From the NCBI RefSeq assembly GCF_000719115.1, contig NZ_JOEA01000009.1:62001-126000 (forward strand): 64,000 nt of DNA, written 5' to 3'. Below the pieces are notes generated by a model, which ran no database searches, was not told the origin of the DNA, and was given only the letters and a program-made list of their open reading frames with translations. This DNA is from Lentzea albidocapillata. Its GTDB lineage: Bacteria > Actinomycetota > Actinomycetes > Mycobacteriales > Pseudonocardiaceae. Of this stretch, positions 9,564 to 18,763 are shown in pieces (position 1 is the stretch's first letter; the number at the start of each line of letters is the position of its first letter). Position numbers and translations under genes: made by a program.

Positions 9564-10771
9564 GGGTGCGTCCCTTCCAAGCTGTCGGTCAGGTCGAGCA
9601 GGAGTCGTGCCGGGCCGTGGAAGACCATGTCGGCGGCGTACTCGACGTGGTGGGCCGCTCGTTCCCAGCCGGGCAGGCCGTCCAGCAGCGCGCGCAGGCC
9701 GATCTCCAGCTCGGCGCGGGCCAGCGTCGCGCCGAGGCAGTAGTGGATGCCGATGCCGAACGCGAGCTGCCGCTCCGCCGGCCGGTGCACGTCCACGACG
9801 TCCGGCCGGGAGAAGCGGGAGGGGTCCCTGTTCGCCGAGCCCAGCAGCGCGATCACGCGGCTGTCGGCGGGGATGGAGGTGCCGCCGACGACGGTGTCCT
9901 CGCGGGCCCAGCGCGTCACCGCCTGCACCGGCGGGTCGTAGCGCAGCAGTTCCTCCACGGCGGTGGGCACCAGGTCCGGGTAGTCGCGCAGGTCGGCGAT
10001 CAGCTCCGGATGGGCGCGCAGGATCAGCGCCGCCTTGGCCAGCGAGTTGGTCGTGGTCTCGTGTCCTGCGGTCAGCAGGTGGACGCAGGTGCCGACGATG
10101 CGTTCCGTGCTCAGCGGGATGCCGGCCATCAACGCGATCAGGTCGTCCGCGCCCGGCCGCCGTCGCTCCGCCTGGTCGCGGAAGTAGTCCGTGAGTTCCC
10201 GCGCGGCGCCCTCCGCGTCGATGTGGCGTGACTCGCCGGTCCGGGTGGTGCTGGCCCCCTGCAACGCCACGGCCAGGTCGCGCAGCCGTTGATGGTCCTG
10301 CGCGGGAACACCAAGGAGCTCGCAGATCACCATGATCGGGAACGGCGCCGCGAACCCACCGACGAGGTCGGCCTGCCCGGCCAGCCGGGAGAGCAGATCC
10401 CTGGCGATGCGGTCGATGCGCGGCCGCAACGCGGTGACCACCCCGGCCGAGAACTCCTTCTGCAGCGACGAACGCAGCCGCGTGTGCTCGGGCGGGTCGA
10501 GGAAGACGAGCCAGTTCTCCACGACCGAGCGCAGGGTGACGAACTCCGGAGGCACCGGCAGGGACAGCGGAACACCGTCCTCGGTGGAGCGTGCCACGCG
10601 GCCGAAGTTGCGGTCGGACAGCACTTTCACCACGTCGTCGTAGCCGAAGACGTAGATCGCGTCCGCGCCCTCGTGGACGGACTGGATCTCGCGGTAGCGC
10701 TGGTACACCGGGTACGGGTCGGAGATGTCCTCGGCGGACCAGCTCTTGAGGCTGAACCGGGGCAGCGTCAT
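9560..10771 (-). CDS. staP: Cytochrome P450 StaP/RebP (chromopyrrolate C-C coupling)
   Basis: 403-residue class I bacterial P450. I-helix TAGHETTT has its core at residues 235-240, the ExxR is EELLR near 273-277, and heme loop [10 protein letters not shown] has Cys345. StaP/RebP couples the two indole rings of chromopyrrolic acid by aryl-aryl bond formation with decarboxylation, working together with StaC or RebC. It lies between staD (1-base gap) and staMB (4-base overlap). It is not closely similar to the two StaN-like P450s of this cluster. Confidence 0.9.
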   Translation of the reverse strand: MTLPRFSLKSWSAEDISDPYPVYQRYREIQSVHEGADAIYVFGYDDVVKVLSDRNFGRVARSTEDGVPLSLPVPPEFVTLRSVVENWLVFLDPPEHTRLRSSLQKEFSAGVVTALRPRIDRIARDLLSRLAGQADLVGGFAAPFPIMVICELLGVPAQDHQRLRDLAVALQGASTTRTGESRHIDAEGAARELTDYFRDQAERRRPGADDLIALMAGIPLSTERIVGTCVHLLTAGHETTTNSLAKAALILRAHPELIADLRDYPDLVPTAVEELLRYDPPVQAVTRWAREDTVVGGTSIPADSRVIALLGSANRDPSRFSRPDVVDVHRPAERQLAFGIGIHYCLGATLARAELEIGLRALLDGLPGWERAAHHVEYAADMVFHGPARLLLDLTDSLEGTHP

Positions 10772-10772
10772 G

Positions 10773-13700
10773 TCACAGCCCTCCGGCCTGTGCGCGGAAG
10801 TGGTCCGCCCAGAACGTGCTCAGCTCGCCGACTCGCGCGGGTACGAGAGCGCACTTGGCGCACTGGGCCGCGATGTCGTCCAGCCGCATCGCGATCGACC
10901 GCCGGGCCACGTCCGGCCGTGAGATCGCGGCGGGCACGTCCGGCAGTTCGAACGAGGGCCCGGCCGTCGTACCGCGACGTCCGGACGGGAGGGTCACCAG
11001 CAGTTCGGCCAGCGGGCGCATCAGCCCGGCCATGATGTCGATGGCCGCGTTCATCAGGTCGGACCGGCGCAGGCTCGCGTCCGGGCGTTCGCCAAAGTGC
11101 TGGGCCATCAATTGCAGGGCCATGAAGTACGACTCGTTGAAGATCTGCATGACCGTGCGGGCGTCCGGGTCCGTCACCGTCTCGACGGCGGGGCTCGCGG
11201 GGTTCAGGGACGGGTTTCGGGCGACCGGGTACGCGGGGTTCCACAGCTCGCCGTGCGGCCCCGTGACTGGTGCCTTGCGCAGCAGCTCACCGATCAGCAG
11301 GAACGACGTGTAGTGCGAGTCCTCGACGGCGTCCTCGTCGAGCACCCCGCCCTCGCCCTGCTCGGTGATCACGTCGATCGCGTACAGGGCGCTCGGGAGG
11401 TCGTCGACCTCCAGCTGGTAGTCGGGGTGCTCGTGGTTGATCGACTCCCGCAGGAACAGGTGGTGCTCGCCGCCGCCCCTGCCCTTGTCGACCAGGAACA
11501 GGTCCGGGATCTGTTGCAGGGCCTCACGGATGTCCGCGTACAGCTCGCTCAGCGAGGCGTAGCCGTGTTCCTGCCGCTGCGCCTGGGCCTCGCCGTCGCG
11601 CGGCCGCAGGTCACTGACCTGGTGCTCGGGCTTCTCGATCTGGGTGAAGCGCTCGACGCTGCCCAGGCCCAGCCGTTCCAGCGCGAAGTCCAGCGGTACC
11701 GGCAGTGCGTGGTTGATGGTCCCGAAGTCGACCCGCGGCACGTGGAACGGTTCGCCCAGCGCCATGATGATGTTGTTGACCAGCAGGAAGTGGATCATCT
11801 CTTCGCGGGCGATGCCGAGCAGCATGCTGCGGATGCCCTCGTCGAGGGTCTCCCCGCCGTCACCGCAGGCGAGCTGCAGTTGCTCGGGGGTCCACAGACC
11901 CAGCCGCACGTACTCCGCGCCGGCGCCGTAGGTGGGCACGGAGTAGGCCGCGTAGAGGTACTGCAGCATGACGGCCAGCTCGATCAGGGCCGCTTCGCGC
12001 AGGATCTCGACCAACCGGCCGCGCGTGGCGATCCGGTTGCGGCTCGGCATGGTCGTCTCGGCCGGCAGCAGCAGGTGGCCGGGAGTCTGCTGGTTGCGGA
12101 GGAACTTCAGCAGCAGCCGCGACTTCGCTTCGGAGAGGTCGCGCGTGGGTGGCATGTAGTAGGTCTTCGACTTGTTCTGCGGATCGCACATCTGCCAGAT
12201 CAGCTTGGCGTAGGTCTCGGTGCGGCTGCGGTTCGCGAGGCTGAAGACCTCCTTGTCCATGAAGGAGAAGAGGTGTTCGTAGTAGGCGAACACCTCGCGG
12301 TAGACCAGGTCGTAGTCGGCCTGCTCCACGTCTTCGAGATGCCAGTCGTCCGGCAGCACCCGCACGCTCAGGTACCCGGCACCGGACCAGAAACCGAGCT
12401 TGTCGTCGTTGTCGTAGTCGAGCGCGGCGGGCTCGGGCACGGCCGTCAGCAGCACCCGTGCGGTGCCGGCCGCCTTGCCGCGCAGGGTGAACCAGCCGTG
12501 ACCGCGGTCATCGGTCTCGAGCACGTCGGTGTCCAGCGAGACGACGGCGCCGACCGGCCCACGGGGACGGGCCGCCGGGTTGGCGAACTGCCGGACCGCG
12601 ATGTCGCGCACCGGGGCGGGACGGCCCCGGACGAACGACCGCACCGCCACTTCGACGTCGTGCTCGGCGTCGTCGGTGCTCCGGGGGTGATCCACGAACA
12701 CGCTCGCGTCGTCGACCTGGAGGTTGATCTCCTGCTCCCGCAGGAGGAGCACGCCGTCCGAGGCGACGATCCGCAGCGCGTCACCCGCGATGTCCTCTTC
12801 GGACAGCAGGCCGGGAACCGTGACCACGCCGGAGGTCACAGCCGCGTCCTCGGTGTACGCCATGGCCGGGATCCGGGCCACCAGCCGGTCGTCACGGACC
12901 GTGCGCAGTTCGAGGTCACGAGCCGCGGCCGCCGGTACGGGCGCCGTGATCATGTTCAGCGTGACCTGGCCCGGCGAGGTCGCGACAGTGAGGTTGCCCA
13001 GTCGGTTGCGGGTGCCGCGATCCGGCACGAGCAGCCGTCCGGCCGGGTACGTGCGCAGCTCGCCGGGCCGCCACGGCGCGATCGTGCCGTGCAGCCGCCA
13101 CTGGGAGGGCTGGTCCGGTGCCTGGGGAGCGGACTGGCCGTCGAGGGCGAACTGCACGACGAGGCCACCGGTCCCGGCCTCGCGGAGCAGCCGCGCGACC
13201 GGTGACGCGTCCGCCTCGTCCAGCCAGCGCAGGTCGTCGTCGGTGACGACGACCTGGTGCACCACCGAGCGGCCGAGTTGCCAGTGGCCGCAGCCGCGTC
13301 CGGTGGCGTGCCAGCGCGGCGGCGAGAAGCCTTTGACCGCACCGGTCGCCATGTACCCGACGTCGTGTGACCGCCCCTCGCGGCCGAAGCCGACCTGGCC
13401 GACCATGAGGGTCGTCGTCCAGTCGGATGCGGGGTCCACGTCGAAGATCCGTGCCCGGTTGACCGTGGTCGCCAGGTATTCGTTGTAGTGGCCCCAGAAA
13501 TCGACGGCCCTGCCCACCACCGGATCCTCGCTGTCGGGCCGGCCCGCGACGAGTTCGGTGCTGACGACCCGCGCGTTGATCGAGAAGTGCCCGTTGCCGG
13601 CGAAGTCACGGCCCTTGGCGGCGCTGAACGGCCCGTCGGGCGTCTCGCGGCCCGCGCTGTCGTACCGGGGCCCCGTCTCGTCGAGGTGGGCGTGGTACTC

Positions 13701-13850
13701 GGCGGGCGGGCGGTGCACCGGGAACGGTTCGCCGTCCGCTGTCAGCGCGGTGTTCGTGGCCAGGTCGGCCAGGCCGTTGCGCGGTCCCGTCGGCAGGCGC
13801 GTCGAGGCGGTACCGCGGAAGTGCAGCCTGGGCAGGTCGAAGACGCTCAT
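10773..13850 (-). CDS. staD: Chromopyrrolic acid synthase
   Basis: 1025 residues starting [13 protein letters not shown]; RebD is about the same size. The open frame extends further upstream into staO, but the ATG at 13850 overlaps the staO stop by 4 bases and matches the family N-terminus. The C-terminal third contains a ferritin-like/VioB segment with [13 protein letters not shown] and [16 protein letters not shown]. RebD/StaD dimerises indole-3-pyruvate imine into chromopyrrolic acid and is a heme protein. It sits directly after the amino acid oxidase that makes its substrate. Confidence 0.93.
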   Translation of the reverse strand: MSVFDLPRLHFRGTASTRLPTGPRNGLADLATNTALTADGEPFPVHRPPAEYHAHLDETGPRYDSAGRETPDGPFSAAKGRDFAGNGHFSINARVVSTELVAGRPDSEDPVVGRAVDFWGHYNEYLATTVNRARIFDVDPASDWTTTLMVGQVGFGREGRSHDVGYMATGAVKGFSPPRWHATGRGCGHWQLGRSVVHQVVVTDDDLRWLDEADASPVARLLREAGTGGLVVQFALDGQSAPQAPDQPSQWRLHGTIAPWRPGELRTYPAGRLLVPDRGTRNRLGNLTVATSPGQVTLNMITAPVPAAAARDLELRTVRDDRLVARIPAMAYTEDAAVTSGVVTVPGLLSEEDIAGDALRIVASDGVLLLREQEINLQVDDASVFVDHPRSTDDAEHDVEVAVRSFVRGRPAPVRDIAVRQFANPAARPRGPVGAVVSLDTDVLETDDRGHGWFTLRGKAAGTARVLLTAVPEPAALDYDNDDKLGFWSGAGYLSVRVLPDDWHLEDVEQADYDLVYREVFAYYEHLFSFMDKEVFSLANRSRTETYAKLIWQMCDPQNKSKTYYMPPTRDLSEAKSRLLLKFLRNQQTPGHLLLPAETTMPSRNRIATRGRLVEILREAALIELAVMLQYLYAAYSVPTYGAGAEYVRLGLWTPEQLQLACGDGGETLDEGIRSMLLGIAREEMIHFLLVNNIIMALGEPFHVPRVDFGTINHALPVPLDFALERLGLGSVERFTQIEKPEHQVSDLRPRDGEAQAQRQEHGYASLSELYADIREALQQIPDLFLVDKGRGGGEHHLFLRESINHEHPDYQLEVDDLPSALYAIDVITEQGEGGVLDEDAVEDSHYTSFLLIGELLRKAPVTGPHGELWNPAYPVARNPSLNPASPAVETVTDPDARTVMQIFNESYFMALQLMAQHFGERPDASLRRSDLMNAAIDIMAGLMRPLAELLVTLPSGRRGTTAGPSFELPDVPAAISRPDVARRSIAMRLDDIAAQCAKCALVPARVGELSTFWADHFRAQAGGL

Positions 13851-15355
13851 GCGGACTTCTCCGTGTGCGTGAGCCGGCGCGCGGGGAACGCCACGCCCGT
13901 CCGTCGTTCGCACCACTCGATCTCGTGCGCCGCGTCGATGGCCGACTCGATCGCACCCTCGATCCACGCGGGCTTCGACGAGCAGTGCTCCCCGGCGAAG
14001 AAGAGCCCCTTCTGCGGCCTCGTCGCCTCGCGGCGCTGCGCCTCCCGCAGCGCGGAGTCCTGTTCCCAGCGGATCGTCGCGGCGCCGAGAGACCAGCGGT
14101 GCTCGCCCCAGGCCTTCGTGGCGACGCCGAGGACCATGCCGGGGCGGCGCAGTTCGGGGTGCATGACGCCGAGTTCCCTGGTGATGAGCGTGATTCGTTC
14201 CTGCTCGGTGAGTTCGCTCAACGCGTCGGCGTCGGGACCGATGCTGTAGCTGGCGAGCATCACCGCGCCGTGCGCCGGATCGCCGTCGACGGGCGGGTAG
14301 TAGGTCTGCCGCACGTGCCCGCCGGTGAACGAGCCGCCGCCGCGGATGCCGTCCTCGTGCCAGAACGCCTCGCGGCAGTGGAAGGCGACCTTGGTGGCAG
14401 GCCAGTACTTCGTCTCGTGGATGATGTCGAGCTTCTCGTCGTCGAACCCGCTGAGACGCATCCCTCGCAGCACCGTGAACGGCACCGTGCACACCACGTA
14501 GTCGCAGGTCTTGGTGAAGGACCTGGTGCCCTGCCTCAGGTTCAGGACCACGTCCCGGTCGCGGACCTCGATCCCGGTGACCTCCTGCCCGAGGGTGATC
14601 CTGCCGAGCAGGCGGGTCGCGAGGCTGCGGGGGATCAGGTCCATGCCGTCGCGCAGCCGCACGATGTCGGAGCTGGTCTCGTCGAGCACGTCGTCGAGGA
14701 AGCGCTCCAGGTGCGGCGGCACCAGCGAACGGATGCGCGGGTTGCCCGCGTAGAAGGCGTGCAGGTCGATCATGGTGCCGTTGTGGCCGCGGCGGTACGG
14801 CGTCAGGTCGACCTCCTCGACCAGGTCGAGCAGGCCGGTGCCGATCTCGCCGTGCATGCCGTTGTAGAACTGGCGCGGCGCGATGGCCCTGATGGTCGCG
14901 TCCAGCCAGGCACCGAACAGCAGGGTGCCGTCGCGGTACCGCCCCGCGGGCACCCCGGAGGCGAAGTCGCTGACGAGCACGTCGTGTGCGTCGCGCACGC
15001 GCAAATAGCCGGACGAGCTGGGCAGATAGGCCGCGTCGTCGGAGAAGATCGTGTGGAACGGCAGCACCTGGTCCTGCAGGCCGAGTTCCGCGATGTAGTG
15101 CAGGGTCAGGCGGTGCGCGGAAGGAATGCGCATCGCACCGAGCTCGGCGAACGGCCCGGCCTCGCCCTCGGCCGTGAAGCGGTGGGTGTGGACGCGCCCG
15201 CCGATCCTGTCGCCGGCCTCGACGATCTCCACCTCGTGGCCGAGACGCTCCAGCTCGTAAGCCGCCACCAGCCCGGCGACACCCGCGCCGATGACGGTGA
15301 CGTTCTTCCTCTCACCGATGGCGTCGAGCCCGTTGACCTCTTGCAGCGTTGTCAC
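13847..15355 (-). CDS. staO: FAD-dependent L-tryptophan oxidase
   Basis: 502-residue flavin amine oxidase. The Rossmann FAD loop VIGAGVAGLVAAYE is at residues 21-34, followed by the GGRVHT motif at 52-57 and a C-terminal FAD segment KGLFFAGEHCSS. RebO/StaO oxidises L-tryptophan to indole-3-pyruvate imine, the first step of indolocarbazole synthesis. It is the first gene of the leftward operon and diverges from staG across 267 bases. Confidence 0.92.
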   Translation of the reverse strand: MTTLQEVNGLDAIGERKNVTVIGAGVAGLVAAYELERLGHEVEIVEAGDRIGGRVHTHRFTAEGEAGPFAELGAMRIPSAHRLTLHYIAELGLQDQVLPFHTIFSDDAAYLPSSSGYLRVRDAHDVLVSDFASGVPAGRYRDGTLLFGAWLDATIRAIAPRQFYNGMHGEIGTGLLDLVEEVDLTPYRRGHNGTMIDLHAFYAGNPRIRSLVPPHLERFLDDVLDETSSDIVRLRDGMDLIPRSLATRLLGRITLGQEVTGIEVRDRDVVLNLRQGTRSFTKTCDYVVCTVPFTVLRGMRLSGFDDEKLDIIHETKYWPATKVAFHCREAFWHEDGIRGGGSFTGGHVRQTYYPPVDGDPAHGAVMLASYSIGPDADALSELTEQERITLITRELGVMHPELRRPGMVLGVATKAWGEHRWSLGAATIRWEQDSALREAQRREATRPQKGLFFAGEHCSSKPAWIEGAIESAIDAAHEIEWCERRTGVAFPARRLTHTEKSA

Positions 15356-15622
15356 CGCGGACTTCCCTTCCGGTGCGCTAGCGGCGGGCGGGGAATTCGA
15401 TCTGGCGCCATTGTTGGGGCGGCGGCGGTGCGCCCGTATCCCCCGACAGAGCCGGTCGTGAACGGGCTCGCGGGTGCGTGAGCGGTATCAAGACGGGCGG
15501 AAGCCGACCGGCCCCTGCGCAAGTGCGCGGGGTTTGTCTTGACACGCCGGACGGCGCCGTGAACAGGCGATGCTGACGCGAGCCGCTCAGCGGCCACCCC
15601 GGAGCAGCCGCTGGAGGCGACG
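15356..15622. promoter_or_regulatory. Divergent promoter region of staO and staG
   Basis: 267-bp non-coding stretch that must hold both outward promoters of the cluster. A perfect -35-like TTGACA is at 15539-15544 facing staG, but no convincing -10 follows at 17-18 bases. Two copies of a related decamer occur: GTGAACGGGC at 15458-15467 and GTGAACAGGC at 15559-15568. A third copy is upstream of the regulator gene. Binding by the LAL regulator is only inferred. Confidence 0.5.
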
Positions 15623-16933
15623 TTGACCCGAGTGCTGATCGCGACGACACCGGCCCCAGGACATGTGGTCAGCCTGTTCGAGATAGCCACCGAACTGACG
15701 CGCCGCGGTCACGAGGTGCGCTGGTACACCGGGGAGGTCTTCCGGGAACAGGTCGAACGGACCGGGGCGCGCTTCGAACCGATGACGGAAGGACTCGACT
15801 TCGGCGGCAGGAGCCGGGAGGAGGCGTTTCCCGGGCATGCCGGACTGGCCGGGCTCAAGAGCTTCAAGGTCGGCGTCCGCGACATCTTCTACCGCACCGC
15901 TCCCGGCCAGCTCGCGGACATCCTGGCGTTGCTGCAACGGTTTCCCGCCGACCGCATCCTCGCCGACGACATGTGTTACGGCGCCTGCTTCGCCAGCGAG
16001 AAGACGGGAATTCCGCTGGTGTGGCTGGCGAACTCCATCTACATCCTGGGCAGCCGCGACACCGGGCCGCTCGGCATGGGCCTGGGGCCGAGCACCACGC
16101 CGTGGAACCGCCTGCGCAACGCCGCGCTGAGGTTCGCCGGCGACCAGGTGTCCATGCGGGACCTTCGCGCGGAAGCCGACCGCGTGCGCGCGCAGGTCGG
16201 GCTGCCCCGGTTGAGGACGAGGGCGATGGAGAACATCTCCCGGTACCCCGACCTGTACCTGGTCGGCTCCGTGGCGTCGTTCGAGTTCCCGCGCCGCGAC
16301 CTGGCGCCGGGCACCCACTTCATCGGCGGCCTGTTCGGCGTGCCACCGAAGAACTTCGACCCGCCGTCGTGGTGGGACGAGCTCTCCGGGGACCGGCCCG
16401 TCGTCCTGATCACGCAGGGCACCACCGCCAACGACGTCGAACGCATGCTGGTGCCCGCCGTGCGCGCTCTCGCTGGCGAGGACGTCCTCGTCGTGCTGAC
16501 CACCGGCAGCAAACTGGACGTGGAACGGCTGCTTCCGTTGCCGCGCAACGTCCGGATGGAACGGTTCGTGCCGTACCACCACCTGCTTCCGCACGTGGAC
16601 GTGATGATGACCAACGGCGGCTACAACGGGGTCAACGCCGCTCTCGCGCACGGGGTGCCGTTGGTCGTCGTTCCCGCCACGGAGGAAAACCCCGACGTGG
16701 CAGCGAGAGTCGAGTACGCCGGCGTCGGCGTGGTCGTGAAACCCCGTGCTGTCACCGAGTCCAGCCTGCGCGCCGCCGTCACCACCGTGCGGACCGACGA
16801 GCGCTATCGGCGTCGCGCCGCCGAGATCGCGGTGGACCTCAACAGCAGCGACGCGCCGAAGCGGGCCGCCGACCTGATCGAGTCCGCTGTCGTTTTCCAG
16901 GACCAGATTCCCACCGGAGGTATCGCACGTTGA
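15623..16933 (+). CDS. staG: Indolocarbazole N-glycosyltransferase
   Basis: 436-residue GT-B, family 1 glycosyltransferase. The N-terminal acceptor domain begins with VLIATTPAPGHV. The C-terminal donor site is HLLPHVDVMMTNGGYNG...GVPLVVVPATEENPD. The start is TTG, preceded by GGAGG at 15613-15617. RebG/StaG attaches the dTDP-sugar to the indole nitrogen of the aglycone. The gene overlaps staN by 4 bases, so glycosylation and the second C-N closure are translationally coupled. Confidence 0.9.
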   Translation: MTRVLIATTPAPGHVVSLFEIATELTRRGHEVRWYTGEVFREQVERTGARFEPMTEGLDFGGRSREEAFPGHAGLAGLKSFKVGVRDIFYRTAPGQLADILALLQRFPADRILADDMCYGACFASEKTGIPLVWLANSIYILGSRDTGPLGMGLGPSTTPWNRLRNAALRFAGDQVSMRDLRAEADRVRAQVGLPRLRTRAMENISRYPDLYLVGSVASFEFPRRDLAPGTHFIGGLFGVPPKNFDPPSWWDELSGDRPVVLITQGTTANDVERMLVPAVRALAGEDVLVVLTTGSKLDVERLLPLPRNVRMERFVPYHHLLPHVDVMMTNGGYNGVNAALAHGVPLVVVPATEENPDVAARVEYAGVGVVVKPRAVTESSLRAAVTTVRTDERYRRRAAEIAVDLNSSDAPKRAADLIESAVVFQDQIPTGGIAR

Positions 16934-18153
16934 ACGGGACGACGAAGACGTGGCCGCAGGCCCCCGAGACGACCATGCCCATCGACCCTGGTCCTTTCGA
17001 CTGCATGCCCGAGCTGCTCGCCGCCGCGCGGGTGGCTCCGGTCGTACGGATCCCCTACCTCGGGCAGCACGCGTGGGTGGTGTGCGACCGGGAGCTCGTC
17101 AAGGTCGCGCTAGCGCATCCGAAGATGGGCAAGGACATCACCCTCGTACCGGACTTCATGAAGCAGCCGGGCCTGATGGTGGGCTCCCAGCCGCCACCGG
17201 AGTACGCGCGGGCCATGATCATGAGTGACGGGGAGGACCACGCGCGGATCAGGCGGCTGCACGCGCCCGTGCTGAGCCCGCGCAACACCGAGAAGTGGGG
17301 CGAACGCGTCAGCGTGAAGGTCGAGGGCTTCCTCGACGAGCTCGAACAGCGCGGTGTCCTCGGGGACAACGAGGTCAACGTCGTGACCGACTACACCCAC
17401 AAGATCCCGCTGGCGTTCATCTCCGAGATGCTGGGCCTGCCCGACGAGGCGGAACGGCAGCTGCGCAGCATCACCGACGTGATGCTCTACTCGTCGGACT
17501 ACGAGGCCAGGACCCTTGCGGTGCGGGCGTTGTACGGGGCGGTCGAGGGGTGGGTGGCCGACCCGGCACCACTGCGCGACGGCGTCATCACCGGGCTTCT
17601 GGCCTCCTCCAACGGCATCGACGCCGCCGTGACGGAGGGCGAGGTGATCGTGTGGACGCTGGGCATGATCATCACGGGCTACGAGACGACGGGCAGCCTG
17701 ATCTCGGCCTCCCTCTTCGAGGCGTTGCGGCGCCCGGTCGACGACCGGCCGAAGACCGAGGACGAGATCAAGTCGTGGATCGAGGAGGCGCTGCGCGTGC
17801 ACCCGCCGTTCCCGCACCCGACCTGGCGCTTCCCGCTGGAGGACATCGAGCTCGGCGGCTACCTGATCCCCAAGGGCGCGCCCGTGCAGGTCAGCATCGC
17901 CGCGGCCAACCGGGAACCGGGGGAGGGGGCGGACAGCTTCGACTCCGCGCGGGGCGGCCATGGGCACCTCTCGTTCGGCCTCGGCATGCACTACTGCATC
18001 GGCGCGTCGCTGGTGCGCCTGGAAGCCCAGATCGCGGTGAGCGGGTTCCTGCGCCGTTTCCCGCAGGCTCAGCTGAGCACTGCCACGCCGTTCGAGTGGG
18101 AGTCCGAGTGGATGATCCGCCGGATGAGCGTTCTTCCGGCGACCCTGCGCTGA
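16930..18153 (+). CDS. staN: Cytochrome P450 StaN (second sugar C-N bond)
   Basis: 407-residue P450. I-helix GYETTGS at 250-256, ExxR in EEALR (285-289), heme loop FGLGMHYCIG with Cys356. I chose the TTG at 16930 because it overlaps the staG stop (TTGA) and has GGAGG at 16916-16920; an in-frame ATG at 16975 is the alternative. In staurosporine biosynthesis StaN joins C5' of the sugar to the second indole nitrogen. It is a clear paralogue of the P450 domain fused to StaC: both share ELGGYLIPKGAPVQV and a C-terminal E(W/S)-rich tail ending in RR(I/M)S(A/V)LP. Confidence 0.9.
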   Translation: MNGTTKTWPQAPETTMPIDPGPFDCMPELLAAARVAPVVRIPYLGQHAWVVCDRELVKVALAHPKMGKDITLVPDFMKQPGLMVGSQPPPEYARAMIMSDGEDHARIRRLHAPVLSPRNTEKWGERVSVKVEGFLDELEQRGVLGDNEVNVVTDYTHKIPLAFISEMLGLPDEAERQLRSITDVMLYSSDYEARTLAVRALYGAVEGWVADPAPLRDGVITGLLASSNGIDAAVTEGEVIVWTLGMIITGYETTGSLISASLFEALRRPVDDRPKTEDEIKSWIEEALRVHPPFPHPTWRFPLEDIELGGYLIPKGAPVQVSIAAANREPGEGADSFDSARGGHGHLSFGLGMHYCIGASLVRLEAQIAVSGFLRRFPQAQLSTATPFEWESEWMIRRMSVLPATLR

Positions 18154-18160
18154 CGGAGAT

Positions 18161-18190
18161 CGGCGGGCCGGTCGCAGGACCGGTCCGCCG
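18161..18190 (+). terminator. Hairpin terminator after staN
   Basis: 13-bp stem, CGGCGGGCCGGTC at 18161-18173 with GACCGGTCCGCCG at 18178-18190, one G-U pair, loop GCAG. No U-tract follows, which is usual in actinobacteria. It begins 7 bases after the staN stop and separates staG-staN from the regulator gene. Confidence 0.75.
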
Positions 18191-18763
18191 TGGAGAACGC
18201 CGAACTCGTTGCGGCGTCACGGTGATCCGCCCGACTGCAAACGTTTGTTTCGCGCAGGTGGTCCAACGAGCCGGCCGCTGCCCGGCCGGACATTTCACAA
18301 CTCGCCCCCCGTGTGAACGGGCGCGGCCTTCGAATTTTCGCCGACGGGACCGGCGCGCCGCGTCTCGAATGGGGCCCACTTCGGCCACCCTCCCCATGGG
18401 AGCGCTCTCCCCGGATTCCGATCGCGACGGCCCGGTGTGATCCCGGTGATCAGGACGTGATCGTGCTGGTCACGATTGTCGGCATCACCCGATGGCAGCA
18501 GTGGAATTCCACGCGGTGATTGCAGCGGATCGCGGAGGGCATTGAAGAACGCTCCTGTCCGCGGTCCGCCATGGGTGTTGACATGGCGGGTGACGTCGCG
18601 CGAGTCTCCCAGCGGACGAGGTGGGAGGTTCTCGGGTGAAGTCGGTGAGTCGCACGTCCACTGGATATCCGCGTCTTGATTGGCTGCGTGAGCCAGATTT
18701 GTCCGAGCCGTAGAAGTTCGCTTTTCATCCTTCTTCACTGTGCTCACAGGACAGGGAAAATAA
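18191..18763 (+). promoter_or_regulatory. Leader/promoter region of the staR-like regulator
   Basis: 573 bases without a credible gene. Sequence just upstream of 18764 is less GC-rich and contains AGGACAGGGA as a weak ribosome binding site. A GTGAACGGGC decamer at 18313-18322 matches one in the staO-staG promoter region. I see no tRNA, repeat or other hairpin that stands out. Confidence 0.45.

Noticed and set aside
10773..14492. Longer 1239-residue version of StaD
   Set aside because: The extra N-terminus lies inside staO in another frame; the ATG at 13850 matches RebD length and overlaps the staO stop.
15539..15567. TTGACA as a full promoter for staG
   Set aside because: No acceptable -10 at 17-18 bases, so only the -35-like hexamer is noted.
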